From Chelativorans salis (lineage in GTDB: Bacteria; Pseudomonadota; Alphaproteobacteria; Rhizobiales; Rhizobiaceae), in assembly GCF_025336525.1 (NCBI RefSeq), contig NZ_JAOCZP010000014.1, positions 42,540-106,539 of the forward strand: a stretch of 64,000 bases of DNA, in the 5' to 3' direction. Below, piece after piece: positions 9,645-18,471 of the stretch; within the stretch, counting starts at the first letter, position 1; every line of letters starts with the position of its first letter. A program made the position numbers and the translations under genes. Below the pieces are notes generated by a model. The model was not told where the DNA came from. It saw nothing but the letters and a program-made list of their open reading frames with translations, and ran no database searches.

Positions 9645-9733
9645 GGGCGGGTCCCGCAATTTCAGCAGATTGCTCCTACGGGAGCGTATCCTCGCGCTGG
9701 CACAGCCGGCGCAGTGCACTTCCAAGATTCCTT

Positions 9734-10114
9734 ATGCGCCAGACGAAATGTATCCTCGCCATTGCTTTATTGGCTGGTTGCCAAGGCGCTGCGAACGATG
9801 AGCAGGCGAGTTACTTGGAGCTAAATCGAGAAATCCCCTTCTTTGTCGGGCAATGGGCGGCGGAAAAGACGATGTGCGGTTCCGCTGCATGGCAACTGAC
9901 TGAAGCGGGCCTTTCGACGCCTGGGCATGTCAGCTGCAAATTTGACCACCTCGATAGTTCATCCGGGACTTACGACATCGAAGCTACGTGCACGGCTGAG
10001 GGGGCACCCGCTCAACACCACCTGAAGATATCTTACGCTCAGTCAGCGCGCGCACTCCTCATAGAAGGCGGCCCTTTCCAGCCAATCGGGCTCGTGGCTT
10101 GCAAGCGATACTAG
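9734..10114 (+). CDS. Small putative lipoprotein, unknown function
   Basis: The 126-residue protein starts with RQTKCILAIALLAGC, a lipoprotein signal with lipobox LLAG-C, so it is probably anchored in a membrane facing the periplasm. The mature part holds several cysteines (TMCGS, VSCKF, ATCTAEG, VACKR) that may form two disulfides, and ends in GLVACKRY. No known domain is recognised. A longer reading from 9641 would bury the signal. Its codon usage is less GC-biased than that of its neighbours, so acquisition is possible. Confidence 0.6.
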   Translation: MRQTKCILAIALLAGCQGAANDEQASYLELNREIPFFVGQWAAEKTMCGSAAWQLTEAGLSTPGHVSCKFDHLDSSSGTYDIEATCTAEGAPAQHHLKISYAQSARALLIEGGPFQPIGLVACKRY

Positions 10115-10349
10115 TACCGAAGGTGGCGCGTCAATCGTTCCGGTTGGGTCTCATCTTCAGCCCTGACGGCGGCTATCGACGACAATGGTCTCCGCTCCGA
10201 GATCCATGAAAGTTCAAGCGGCGTTGACACGGCAGCCCTCCCGCCGGAGCGAGGTACCGGAAAGTTGAAATTGATCCAGACCGTCGCCGCAGAAGCCGCC
10301 GCGCGGAAAGCGGGCATCCTGCTGGGAGGATAGCCGTGGCACGAACGCG
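10115..10349. other. Non-coding or decayed stretch
   Basis: After the lipoprotein stop the same frame stays open up to TAG 10331 and reads through a protein-like segment ending KLIQTVAAEAAARKAG, without a convincing start. It may be a gene fragment. Nothing else is supported here. Confidence 0.3.
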
Positions 10350-10907
10350 CTATTCCTCTGCAGGTTCGGCTGGCTGTGCTTCAGCTTCGGCCTGCGCCGC
10401 CTCGGCCGCGGCCTTTTCCTCAGCGGCCTTGATTTCCTCCGCAGTCGCCGGCTTCGGCTCGGCTATGTTCGCATCGGCCGGCATGGGCCGATAGGCCGAG
10501 CGGTCGAAGTCATCCAGCGCCTTCAGCGCATCGGCGCTGGTTTCCACCACAAGCCAGCGGTCGCCTTCGCGCTCCGCCCACATCGCTACGTCATATTGGA
10601 GCGCGACCTCCTTCTGGCCGATGCCGAGAAAGCCGCCAACGCCGACAACAATGGCCTCCACCTCACCATCATCGCTGATCACGAGATCGTTCACCTTCCC
10701 AATGTTCTGTGCGTCGTCGCCTCTCCCGCTATAGACAGTTTCACCGATCAGATTGGACGCCAGATGTCCCGAGGCACGCACCACCATTTCAACTTCCGGC
10801 TGGGCCGGAACGGGTTCTGTGGGGGCCGTAGGAGTGGTCGTCTGTGCCATCGCACCGCTGGCTAGCAGCGTGGCGACCGCCGTGCTTATCAAGAGTTTGC
10901 TGGCCAT
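10350..10907 (-). CDS. Exported PRC-barrel domain protein
   Basis: Start ATG at 10907 follows AGGAGAG and begins a Sec signal peptide (KLLISTAVATLLASGAMAQ); longer readings up to 11126 are not needed. After it, residues about 45-125 form a PRC-barrel (NLIGETVYSGRGDDAQNIGKV, then DLVISDDGEVEAIVVGVGG and FLGIGQKEVAL). The C-terminal 35 residues are an Ala/Glu/Lys-rich, probably helical tail. Periplasmic PRC-barrel proteins of this size are very common in rhizobia and are often tied to stress responses, but their molecular role is not settled. It is a single-gene unit facing the lipoprotein gene. Confidence 0.85.
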   Translation of the reverse strand: MASKLLISTAVATLLASGAMAQTTTPTAPTEPVPAQPEVEMVVRASGHLASNLIGETVYSGRGDDAQNIGKVNDLVISDDGEVEAIVVGVGGFLGIGQKEVALQYDVAMWAEREGDRWLVVETSADALKALDDFDRSAYRPMPADANIAEPKPATAEEIKAAEEKAAAEAAQAEAEAQPAEPAEE

Positions 10908-11499
10908 GATCGACTCTCCTTTTGCTGTGCGGGGCATGCTCGCATTCCGCCTCGAGCAGAAGCGCGGGCATATCAACCCTTGAGTTAACTCCGCTGGATA
11001 TCTGTGGGTTCCGCGGCACACTTCACAACGCGACAGGAGCCACTGCCAAGACGGCGTGCAGCGATTCCCGTCCGATGCAATAGTCAGGCAAGCGGCATCG
11101 GTCCGAGGAGGAGTTCTCTTGCGCATTCGGGACTGCAGATGTCTGGCGTATCAACGCCGACTTGTTCGGCGAGCCATCCCGGCTTCTTCTTCTGCCCTAG
11201 GGCCTTTGGGTGGAACCAGACTACCTTGCGCTCGTTGGCTATTCCAAGCGAGGAACGCCATGAACGACGACACAGATCCCGATCCCGTCAAGGAGCCAAA
11301 CTCGGATCGACCGCCCGATGAAGAGCCCAACGCACACCCGGGCGGGCCAACGATTCCCCCGCTGCATGTCTGCCAAAACCTAAGGGCAATGCGGGGTATT
11401 CAATTTGCTCGATTTGTCAGAGCTGCATCTTCGGCAAGACCGTTGCGTTGAGCATGCGTCCCCGTCAGCAGGCGAAATCACGTGATAGAGAGGATGAAT
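10908..11499. other. Gene-poor stretch before cold-shock gene
   Basis: Some 590 bases contain the promoter region of the PRC-barrel gene and the leader of the cold-shock gene. The only candidate gene is the short frame at 11260-11451. No RNA gene or repeat was recognised. Confidence 0.5.
11260..11451 (+). CDS. Doubtful 63-residue hydrophilic protein
   Basis: ATG 11260 follows GCGAGGA at a usable spacing and begins an acidic, proline-rich segment (NDDTDPDPVKEPNSDRPP, then EEPNAHPGG) that then turns basic. The change of character halfway could mean a frameshift or chance coding. No family is recognised. Confidence 0.3.
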   Translation: MNDDTDPDPVKEPNSDRPPDEEPNAHPGGPTIPPLHVCQNLRAMRGIQFARFVRAASSARPLR

Positions 11500-11709
11500 A
11501 TGGCTACTGGTACCGTGAAATGGTTCAATGCCACCAAGGGCTTCGGCTTCATTGAACCCGACCAGGGTGGACCGGATGTGTTCGTGCACATCTCAGCCGT
11601 CGAACGTTCGGGCCTGAGCAGTCTCGCCGACGGACAGAAGGTCAGCTATGAGGTCGTCCAGGATCGCCGCACTGGAAAGTCGTCTGCTGAAAGCATAAAG
11701 GCCATATGA
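11500..11709 (+). CDS. cspA: Cold-shock protein
   Basis: A 69-residue cold-shock-domain protein that binds single-stranded RNA or DNA. It has RNP1 (KGFGFIEP, residues 15-22) and RNP2 ([10 protein letters not shown], residues 29-38), starting [17 protein letters not shown] 11500 after GAGAGG is preferred to an in-frame start at 11482. Length and sequence match the many CspA paralogues of rhizobia, with the C-terminal [18 protein letters not shown]. It stands alone, flanked by gene-poor DNA, as these genes usually do. Confidence 0.95.
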   Translation: MATGTVKWFNATKGFGFIEPDQGGPDVFVHISAVERSGLSSLADGQKVSYEVVQDRRTGKSSAESIKAI

Positions 11710-12284
11710 CTTAAACATCTCCGGCCGCGTCAGTGCCAGGAGGTTCTGCGGTCATTCCGGCCTAACATCATCGGCTCCGGGCATATGGCACGCCATGGCA
11801 ATTCCCGCGGGCAGTGACCGCTTTGCGGTGCGGTCGACGGCTGACATGCTTCCCGATTTTCGGACCGTTCTGAGCTGGGATTTTCCAATTATGATCCCCG
11901 AATTGGGAGAGGGAGAATTCCATGAAGAAGTCGAAGTTCTCGGAGGCGTAGACACATAGGTTACACATCTGGCCCTTTGCGGGATGAATGCGAGGTGCCG
12001 TGGAAGGAATGTAGCCTGCCTTCTCCCGTCTCGCGCAGCGCGTTGCTGCAACATATTCAAAGGCGGCGCGTTGCGTTGGCGAAACCGCTACCAGCCAGCA
12101 CCACCTCACAAGCACAATAAGGTCGTACAGGCGGAAGGCCCGCCAGTTAAGCCCAGGGCATCCAGGCGGGTCTGCGGCCTTATCTTTGCTGCTGCGACGG
12201 CGAAAGGGCGTTGACTCTGTGGTCGAACGATGCGCTACTCCGAGCTTATCTACTGGTCCATCCAGCATATCAGTCGGGATATCC
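11710..12284. other. Gene-free stretch with insertion-sequence debris
   Basis: No convincing gene lies in these 575 bases. They hold an IS3-family start fragment at 11922-11951 directly followed by unrelated sequence, and a possible CTGG-N5-CCAG operator for the next regulator at 12253-12265. This looks like a scar of past insertions. Confidence 0.6.
11922..11951 (+). mobile_element. IS3-family transposase orfA start fragment
   Basis: ATG at 11922 after GGGAGAGGGAGAATTCC encodes MKKSKFSEA and then TAG. This matches the N-terminus of IS3-family OrfA proteins, which continue with QIAFVLKQ or similar. Here the glutamine codon position is a stop and the following DNA no longer encodes the transposase, so it is a degenerate remnant. 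Confidence 0.6.
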
Positions 12285-13076
12285 GTGGCCACCAAGGGCA
12301 GCAGCATTCTGATGCAGGTTCCGCAGATCGGGCAAAGCCTTGCCCGCCGAACTGCGCGCGAGGTGATCGCCGATAAGCTGATGGCGCTCATCGCGACGAA
12401 CATGCTGAGGCCGGGCGACGAATTGCCGGGTGAGCGGGAGCTTGCTAACGTGCTGCACGTCAGCCGCGAGACCGTGCGTGGAGCGGTCCAGTCGCTGGCA
12501 GTGCGCGGCATCATCGAGGTTTCTCAGGGCAGCCGCAGCCGAGTCGCCAATGTCGATCTCGGGCACCTGCCGGTGACCATCGCATCGCCGAACGCCATCG
12601 ACAGTTATGATCTGGAATCGGTCCATGCAGCGCGTCGCCACATCGAGCTGAAGGTGGTTGGCGACGCGGCCGAGTGCATGGACAGTGAAGCCTTGCGCAA
12701 GCTGGACAATCTCCTCGATGCGCAGCGTCTCGCCGGCGGCGACGCAATGCGCTTCCTCATTTGTGACCGCGAGTTCCATGTCACGATCTACCGCGCGTGC
12801 GGCAATCCGCTTCTGGCTGACTTCGTTACTGATCTCTACACCTACATGATGGAGTATCGCCGCAAGGCGATGACCAGGCCGGGCGCCATCGCCGCCAGCT
12901 ACGCTGATCATTTGGCGATCGTAGAAGCCCTCAAGGGACGCGATCGGGAGGCGGTGACCGCTGCCTTCGCAAGACATTTGGACCGCATCTACGAAACGAC
13001 CAAGGAGATGCTGCGCAGGCCCCCGGCACGGGCGCGCGGGAAGAGCGGGAAGAAGAGGACGCAGGTGACAGGCTGA
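12285..13076 (+). CDS. GntR-family regulator, FadR/FCD type
   Basis: An N-terminal winged helix (AREVIADKLMALIATNMLRP, then GDELPGERELANVLHVSRETV) is followed by an FCD ligand domain (DREFHVTIYRACGNPLLADF, ADHLAIVEAL, FARHLDRIYE) with the usual Asp/His metal-ligand pattern. FCD regulators of this kind sense carboxylates or sugar acids. The start is uncertain: GTG 12285 has CGGGAT before it, while ATG 12312 gives the more typical short N-terminus. It ends 44 bases before the denD-like gene on the same strand and probably controls the dehydrogenase and importer genes that follow. Confidence 0.85.
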   Translation: MATKGSSILMQVPQIGQSLARRTAREVIADKLMALIATNMLRPGDELPGERELANVLHVSRETVRGAVQSLAVRGIIEVSQGSRSRVANVDLGHLPVTIASPNAIDSYDLESVHAARRHIELKVVGDAAECMDSEALRKLDNLLDAQRLAGGDAMRFLICDREFHVTIYRACGNPLLADFVTDLYTYMMEYRRKAMTRPGAIAASYADHLAIVEALKGRDREAVTAAFARHLDRIYETTKEMLRRPPARARGKSGKKRTQVTG

Positions 13077-13119
13077 GGATCGCTGGTTGGAGGCGGATGC
13101 CATGGGAGGAACACGTTAG

Positions 13120-14103
13120 ATGCATGTGCTTGTGATCGGTGCTGCCGGGATGGTCGGCCGCAAACTGGTCGAGCGGCTGGCGGCGGAGGAGGGGCTGCTC
13201 GGCGTCGGGGTAAGCCGCCTGTCGCTCGTCGACATCGTGGAGCCGCCGGTGCCGGCGGCGTTTACCGAGATCGCCACACCGATGGCGATGGACCTTTCCG
13301 CGCCAGGCAGTGCTGAAAAACTCGCCGCCGCGCGTCCCGACATCGTCTTCCATCTCGCGGCGATCGTCTCCGGTGAGGCGGAGGCGGATTTCGAGAAGGG
13401 ATACCGGGTTAATCTCGACGGCACGCGGGCGCTGTTCGAGGCGATTCGCCTGGAAGGCCAGACGGAGCCTTATCGGCCGCGTGTCGTCTTCGCCTCCTCC
13501 ATTGCCGTCTTCGGCGCGCCGTTTCCGGACAGGATCGGCGATGAGTTTTTTGCGACACCGCTGACGAGCTATGGCACCCAGAAGGCGATTGCAGAGCTTC
13601 TTCTGTCCGACTATTCCCGGCGCGGCTTTTTCGATGGCGTCGGGCTCAGGCTCCCCACCATCTGCATTCGCCCCGGCAAGCCGAACAAGGCGGCATCCGG
13701 CTTCTTCTCCAACATCTTGCGCGAGCCGCTTGCCGGCCAGGAGGCGGTCCTGCCGGTGGAGGAGGACGTGCGCCACTGGTTCGCCAGTCCGCGCGCGGCG
13801 GTCGGGTTCTTCATACATGCGGCCACGCTCGATCTGTCGCGGGTTGGGCCGCGGCGCAACCTTACCATGCCGGGACTTTCGGCGCTGGTGGGCGAGCAGA
13901 TCGCGGCGCTGAAGCGTGTGGCCGGCGAGAAGGCGGTGAAGCTGATCCGCCACGAGCCCGACCCGACGATCCGTGCGATCGTTGCGGGCTGGCCGACGAA
14001 TTTCGACGCGAGGCGCGCCGAGGGGCTGGGTTTTGCGGCGGAGAACAGTTTCGACGACATCATACGGATCCATATTGAGGACGAACTTGGCGGAGCGATC
14101 TGA
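13120..14103 (+). CDS. denD: D-erythronate dehydrogenase-like NAD epimerase
   Basis: A 327-residue extended SDR with the NAD-binding GAAGMVG at residues 8-14, the SS-Y-K catalytic arrangement (FASSIAVFG, then [12 protein letters not shown]) and the [16 protein letters not shown] segment typical of DenD. DenD oxidises D-erythronate at C2 to a 2-oxo acid, in a pathway that normally also needs a four-carbon acid kinase (OtnK) and an aldolase or decarboxylase (OtnC). Those partners are not visible nearby; the next gene is a second dehydrogenase. The start at 13120 follows GGGAGGAAC. The family match is strong, but the substrate could be another sugar acid. Confidence 0.82.
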   Translation: MHVLVIGAAGMVGRKLVERLAAEEGLLGVGVSRLSLVDIVEPPVPAAFTEIATPMAMDLSAPGSAEKLAAARPDIVFHLAAIVSGEAEADFEKGYRVNLDGTRALFEAIRLEGQTEPYRPRVVFASSIAVFGAPFPDRIGDEFFATPLTSYGTQKAIAELLLSDYSRRGFFDGVGLRLPTICIRPGKPNKAASGFFSNILREPLAGQEAVLPVEEDVRHWFASPRAAVGFFIHAATLDLSRVGPRRNLTMPGLSALVGEQIAALKRVAGEKAVKLIRHEPDPTIRAIVAGWPTNFDARRAEGLGFAAENSFDDIIRIHIEDELGGAI

Positions 14104-14104
14104 C

Positions 14105-14878
14105 ATGGCAGAAGCAAAATCGGCAACGGGCAGGATCGCCCTGGTGACGGGCGGCGGTACCGGCGTCGGGCGCGGCATCGCCGAGGCGCTCGGCGCGGAG
14201 GGCTACACGGTGGTCGTCTCGGGCCGGCGCGCCGATGTGCTGGAGGCGGCAGCGAGCGAGATGGCGGCGGCAAAGGGCGGCACCTTCCGGGCAATTTCCG
14301 CCGATGTCGGCGATCCGCAGTCGGTGGCGGCCCTGTTCGCCGAGATCGAGCAGACCTTCGGCCACCTCGATCTCCTGGTGAACAACGCCGGCACCAACGT
14401 GCCGGCCGTGCCCATGGAGGAGATCACCTTCGACCAGTGGAGCACCATCGTCGCGGCAAACCTCACCGGCGCCTTCCTGTGCACGCAGCAGGCCATGCGG
14501 CTGATGAAGAAGCAGACGCCGCGCGGCGGGCGCATCATCAACAACGGCTCCATCTCGGCGACGACTCCGCGGCCCCATTCCGCGCCCTATACGGCCACCA
14601 AGCACGCCATCACGGGCCTCACCAAGTCGACGGCGCTCGACGGCCGGCCCTTCGACATCGCCTGCGGGCAGATCGACATCGGTAACGCGGCGACCGACAT
14701 GACGTCGAGGATGAGCGCCGGCGTGCTGCAGGCCAATGGCGAGATCGCCAGCGAGCCGACCATTCCGGTCAGCCACGTGGCGGAGGCGGTGGTCTATATG
14801 GCCGGCCTACCGCTCGAAGCCAATGTGCTGAACCTGACGGTCATGGCCACCAAAATGCCGCTGGTTGGCCGGGGATAG
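14105..14878 (+). CDS. SDR-family oxidoreductase
   Basis: A classical short-chain dehydrogenase of 257 residues: cofactor motif [10 protein letters not shown] near residues 15-24, NNAG in [10 protein letters not shown], and catalytic Ser-Tyr-Lys in NGSIS and [11 protein letters not shown] 14105 lies one base after the denD-like stop, so the two are co-transcribed and probably act in one pathway on a polyol or sugar acid brought in by the CUT1 importer downstream. The exact substrate is not evident. Confidence 0.9.
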   Translation: MAEAKSATGRIALVTGGGTGVGRGIAEALGAEGYTVVVSGRRADVLEAAASEMAAAKGGTFRAISADVGDPQSVAALFAEIEQTFGHLDLLVNNAGTNVPAVPMEEITFDQWSTIVAANLTGAFLCTQQAMRLMKKQTPRGGRIINNGSISATTPRPHSAPYTATKHAITGLTKSTALDGRPFDIACGQIDIGNAATDMTSRMSAGVLQANGEIASEPTIPVSHVAEAVVYMAGLPLEANVLNLTVMATKMPLVGRG

Positions 14879-14906
14879 CCGTACCGAATCTTCTGGAGGA
14901 GCGGAA

Positions 14907-15974
14907 ATGGCAGGCGTTGAATTTGTCGATGTGCGGAAGTCCTTCGGGGCGGTTCCCATCATCAAGGGCGTGAATATCGGGATAGAGGACGGCGAGTTCG
15001 TCATCCTGGTCGGGCCCTCGGGCTGCGGAAAATCGACGTTGCTGCGCATGCTGGCGGGGCTGGAGAACATCTCCGCCGGATCGATCCGCATCGGCGGCCG
15101 CGTCGTCAACACCCTGCCGCCGAAGGAACGGGACATCGCGATGGTGTTCCAGAACTACGCGCTCTACCCGCATATGACGGTGGCCGACAACATGGCCTTC
15201 TCGCTCAAGCTGAATGGCACGGCGAAGACGGAAATGGAACGGCGCGTAAGTGCGGCGGCGGAGATCCTCGGGCTTTCCAGTTTGCTCGACCGCTATCCGC
15301 GGCAGCTTTCGGGTGGCCAGCGCCAGCGCGTCGCCATGGGGCGGGCCATCGTGCGCGACCCGCAGGTGTTCCTGTTCGACGAACCGCTGTCCAATCTCGA
15401 CGCCAAGCTGCGCGTGGCAATGCGGGCAGAGATCAAGGAACTGCACCAGCGCCTGGCAACGACGACGGTCTATGTGACGCACGACCAGATTGAAGCCATG
15501 ACCATGGCGGACAAGATCGTCGTCATGCATGACGGCGTCGTCGAGCAGATCGGTGCTCCGCTCGATCTTTATGACAAGCCGGCCAATCTCTTCGTGGCAG
15601 GCTTCATAGGCTCACCGGCCATGAACATGATCAACGGCCGGCTGGACCCGGAGGACCGCACAGCCTTCGTGGCCGTGGATGGCACGCGGCTTCCGGTCGC
15701 CGATCCAGGGCAGGCCGCGGTCGGTCGCGACCTCGTCTACGGCCTCAGGCCTGAATTCATCCGCCTGGATGCGGCGGGCCTGCCGGCCGAGGTCATCGTC
15801 ATCGAGCCGACCGGCTACGAGACGCATATGATCGTGAAGCTCGGCGGCGGCGAGGCAAACTGTGTGTTTCGCGAGCGCGTTCGGGTGGGACCAGGCGAGA
15901 CGATCAACATTTCCATCGATGCCGACCATGTGCACCTGTTTGATAAAGACACGGGAAAGAGGCTTTCCAGGTGA
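14907..15974 (+). CDS. CUT1 sugar importer ATPase, UgpC/MalK type
   Basis: The 355-residue ATPase starts at ATG 14907 behind TGGAGGAGC. It has Walker [10 protein letters not shown], signature [14 protein letters not shown], Walker [17 protein letters not shown] and the H-loop VYVTHDQIEAMTM, all MalK/UgpC hallmarks. The C-terminal 130 residues hold a TOBE regulatory domain (YGLRPEFIRL, then VHLFDKDTGKRL). It energises the permease pair encoded at 17516-19371. Confidence 0.95.
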   Translation: MAGVEFVDVRKSFGAVPIIKGVNIGIEDGEFVILVGPSGCGKSTLLRMLAGLENISAGSIRIGGRVVNTLPPKERDIAMVFQNYALYPHMTVADNMAFSLKLNGTAKTEMERRVSAAAEILGLSSLLDRYPRQLSGGQRQRVAMGRAIVRDPQVFLFDEPLSNLDAKLRVAMRAEIKELHQRLATTTVYVTHDQIEAMTMADKIVVMHDGVVEQIGAPLDLYDKPANLFVAGFIGSPAMNMINGRLDPEDRTAFVAVDGTRLPVADPGQAAVGRDLVYGLRPEFIRLDAAGLPAEVIVIEPTGYETHMIVKLGGGEANCVFRERVRVGPGETINISIDADHVHLFDKDTGKRLSR

Positions 15975-16106
15975 TACGGCATCGACCGGCTTTTCGGGAC
16001 GGGCGGAAGAGGGCCTTTCCGAACAGCTGATCGGTGCCTCGGCATCCGCATCAGCGGGACAGCGGATGGCGACGGAACAATGTCCCGTGACCATGAGGAG
16101 GAGACG

Positions 16107-17420
16107 ATGATTATTAAGCGACGCGACTTTCTGACCGCTTCGGCAGGGCTGGCCGGCATGGCCGGACTCGGCGCGATGGGCATACGCCCGTCCTTTGCCC
16201 AGACCGAGCCGACCTATACGCCGGAGGAGGGGGCGAGCCTGCGACTTCTGCGCTGGGTGCCCTTCGTCAAGGGCGACGAGGAAGCATGGAACGCCAACAC
16301 GCAGAAGTTCATCGACCAGACCGGCATCCAGGTGCGCATCGACCAGGAGAGCTGGGAGGACATTCGCCCAAAGGCGGCCGTGGCCGCGAATGTCGGCAGC
16401 GGGCCGGACATGGTGATGTGCTGGTTCGACGACGCCCACCAATATCCCGACAAGCTGGTGGACGTGACCGAGCTCGCCAATTACCTGGGCGAGAAATATG
16501 GCGGCTGGTATGACGGCGTGCGCGGCTATGCCACGCGCGGCGACCAGTTCATCGCCATGCCGCTGACGGCGATCGGCAACGCCGTATGCTACCGCGACAG
16601 CCATATGCAGGCAGCCGGCTTCAGCGAATTCCCCGAAGATACCGAAGGGTTCCTGGAGCTGTGCAAGGCGCTGAAGGCCAACGGAACGCCGGCCGGCTTC
16701 CCGCACGGAAAGGCGGTCGGTGACGGCAACAACTACGCTCATTGGCTGTTGTGGAGCCATGGCGGCAAGATGGTGGACGAGGATGGCAAGGTCGCCATCA
16801 ACAGCCCTGAGACAATCGAGGCGATCAACTATGCCAGAGCGCTCTACGAGACCTTTATCCCCGGCACCGAAAGCTGGCTCGACATCAACAACAACCGTGC
16901 CTTCCTTGCTGGCCAGATTTCGCTGACGGCCAATGGCGTCTCGCTCTACTATGCGGCCAAGAACGACGAGGCGCTGAAGGAGATTGCCGAGGACCTCCGC
17001 ACCACCAACTTCCCCATCGGCCCCGTGGGCGAGAGCGCAGAGCTGCACCAAACGAGCTCGATTGTGCTGTTCAACCACTGCCAATATCCGGAAGCCGCCA
17101 AGGCCTACATCAAATTTATGATGGAAGCCGACCAGATGAACGCGTGGATCGAGGGCTCCAGCGCCTATTGCTGCCAACCGCTCAAGGCCTTCGCCGACAA
17201 TCCCATCTGGACTGCCGACCCGGTCCACGCGCCCTATGCACGCGCGTCGGAGACCTTGCGCCCAAACGGCTACGCCGGCCCGCTCGGCTACGCCTCGGCG
17301 GGGGTCATGGCGGACTATGTGCTGGTTGACATGTTCGCCTCTGCCGTCACGGGACAGTCGACGCCGGAAGAAGCGGCGACCGAGGCGGAGCGGCGGGCCA
17401 ACCGCTACTACCGCATCTAG
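16107..17420 (+). CDS. CUT1 sugar-binding protein with Tat signal
   Basis: A family 1 extracellular solute-binding protein of 437 residues. ATG 16107 follows GAGGAGGAG and begins IIKRRDFLTASAGLAGMAG, a twin-arginine signal (RRDFL) ending about SFAQ. The mature protein has the LRWVPFVKGDEEAW start and MPLTAIGNAVCYR hinge region of sugar-binding proteins. A Tat signal suggests that it folds before export. It precedes the two permeases and is separated from them by a strong stem-loop. The ligand is unknown; the DenD and SDR genes suggest a polyol or sugar acid. Confidence 0.92.
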   Translation: MIIKRRDFLTASAGLAGMAGLGAMGIRPSFAQTEPTYTPEEGASLRLLRWVPFVKGDEEAWNANTQKFIDQTGIQVRIDQESWEDIRPKAAVAANVGSGPDMVMCWFDDAHQYPDKLVDVTELANYLGEKYGGWYDGVRGYATRGDQFIAMPLTAIGNAVCYRDSHMQAAGFSEFPEDTEGFLELCKALKANGTPAGFPHGKAVGDGNNYAHWLLWSHGGKMVDEDGKVAINSPETIEAINYARALYETFIPGTESWLDINNNRAFLAGQISLTANGVSLYYAAKNDEALKEIAEDLRTTNFPIGPVGESAELHQTSSIVLFNHCQYPEAAKAYIKFMMEADQMNAWIEGSSAYCCQPLKAFADNPIWTADPVHAPYARASETLRPNGYAGPLGYASAGVMADYVLVDMFASAVTGQSTPEEAATEAERRANRYYRI

Positions 17421-17454
17421 AACTGCGCCTTGCGCGGCTCGTCCCGATCGGCTT

Positions 17455-17486
17455 GCGCACCGGCGTTCCAGTGAGCGCCGGTGCGC
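17455..17486 (+). terminator. Intercistronic stem-loop after binding-protein gene
   Basis: GCGCACCGGCG (17455-17465) pairs perfectly with CGCCGGTGCGC (17476-17486) around a 10-base loop, 34 bases after the binding-protein stop and before the first permease. There is no T-tract. It probably raises the ratio of binding protein to permease. Confidence 0.7.
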
Positions 17487-17515
17487 GCTAAACCCACTCC
17501 GGCCGGAGAAGTGCG

Positions 17516-18448
17516 ATGTCCACCATGTCGATTGAAAAGCCCCGCTTTTCCCTGTCCACTCTCATGCAGAACGGCAATATGCTTGCCCTTTTGTTCATGC
17601 TGCCGGCGGCGGTCTTCCTCATCTGCTTCCTGACCTATCCGCTCGGGCTCGGCGTGTGGCTGGGCTTCACGGATACGCGCATCGGCCGCGAGGGCATCTT
17701 CATCGGGCTGGACAACTACCAATATCTGGCGAGCGACGGCGTCTTCTGGTTGTCGGTGTTCAACACGCTGCTCTATACGACCGTCGCCTCAGCGGTGAAA
17801 TTCGCGCTCGGCCTGTGGCTGGCGCTCATCCTGAACGAGAAGCTGCCGTTCAAGTCCTTTTTCCGCGCCATCATCCTGTTGCCATGGGTCGTGCCGACGG
17901 TGCTTTCCGCGCTCGCCTTCTGGTGGATCTACGATGCCCAGTTCTCGATTGTTTCCTGGTCACTGATACAGCTCGGCATTATCGACAGCCCGATCAACTT
18001 CCTGGGTACGCCGAACAATGCGCGCGCTTCCGTCATCACCGCCAATATCTGGCGCGGCATTCCGTTCGTCGCCATCTCGCTGCTTGCCGGCCTGCAAACC
18101 ATTCCGCAATCGCTGCACGAAGCCGCCTCGCTCGACGGCGCCACAAGCTGGCAGCGCTTCCGCTATGTCACCCTGCCGATGCTGACGCCAATTATTGCCG
18201 TGGTGATGACCTTCTCGGTGCTCTTCACCTTCACAGACTTCCAGCTCATCTACGTGCTGACCAAGGGCGGACCGGTCAACGCCACCCATCTGATGGCGAC
18301 CTTGTCCTTCCAGCGCGCGATTCCCGGCGGCCAGCTCGGCGAGGGTGCGGCCATCGCAGTGGCCATGATCCCCTTCCTGCTTGCCGCCATCATGTTCAGC
18401 TTCTTCGGCCTGCAGCGCCGCAAGTGGCAGCAGGGCGGCCAGGATTGA
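17516..18448 (+). CDS. CUT1 sugar importer permease, MalF/UgpA type
   Basis: A 310-residue inner-membrane protein with six predicted helices, starting with MLALLFMLPAAVFLICFL. The EAA coupling loop is EAASLDGATSWQRFRYVTLP near residues 202-221. Start ATG 17516 follows CCGGAGAAG. Together with the next gene it forms the translocation channel for the CUT1 importer. Confidence 0.93.
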   Translation: MSTMSIEKPRFSLSTLMQNGNMLALLFMLPAAVFLICFLTYPLGLGVWLGFTDTRIGREGIFIGLDNYQYLASDGVFWLSVFNTLLYTTVASAVKFALGLWLALILNEKLPFKSFFRAIILLPWVVPTVLSALAFWWIYDAQFSIVSWSLIQLGIIDSPINFLGTPNNARASVITANIWRGIPFVAISLLAGLQTIPQSLHEAASLDGATSWQRFRYVTLPMLTPIIAVVMTFSVLFTFTDFQLIYVLTKGGPVNATHLMATLSFQRAIPGGQLGEGAAIAVAMIPFLLAAIMFSFFGLQRRKWQQGGQD

Positions 18449-18471
18449 TGGCAGGGATCAAGGAGGCCAAG

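Noticed and set aside
15612..17228. 538-codon antisense frame
   Set aside because: It covers the ends of the ATPase and binding-protein genes, which are well supported on the plus strand.
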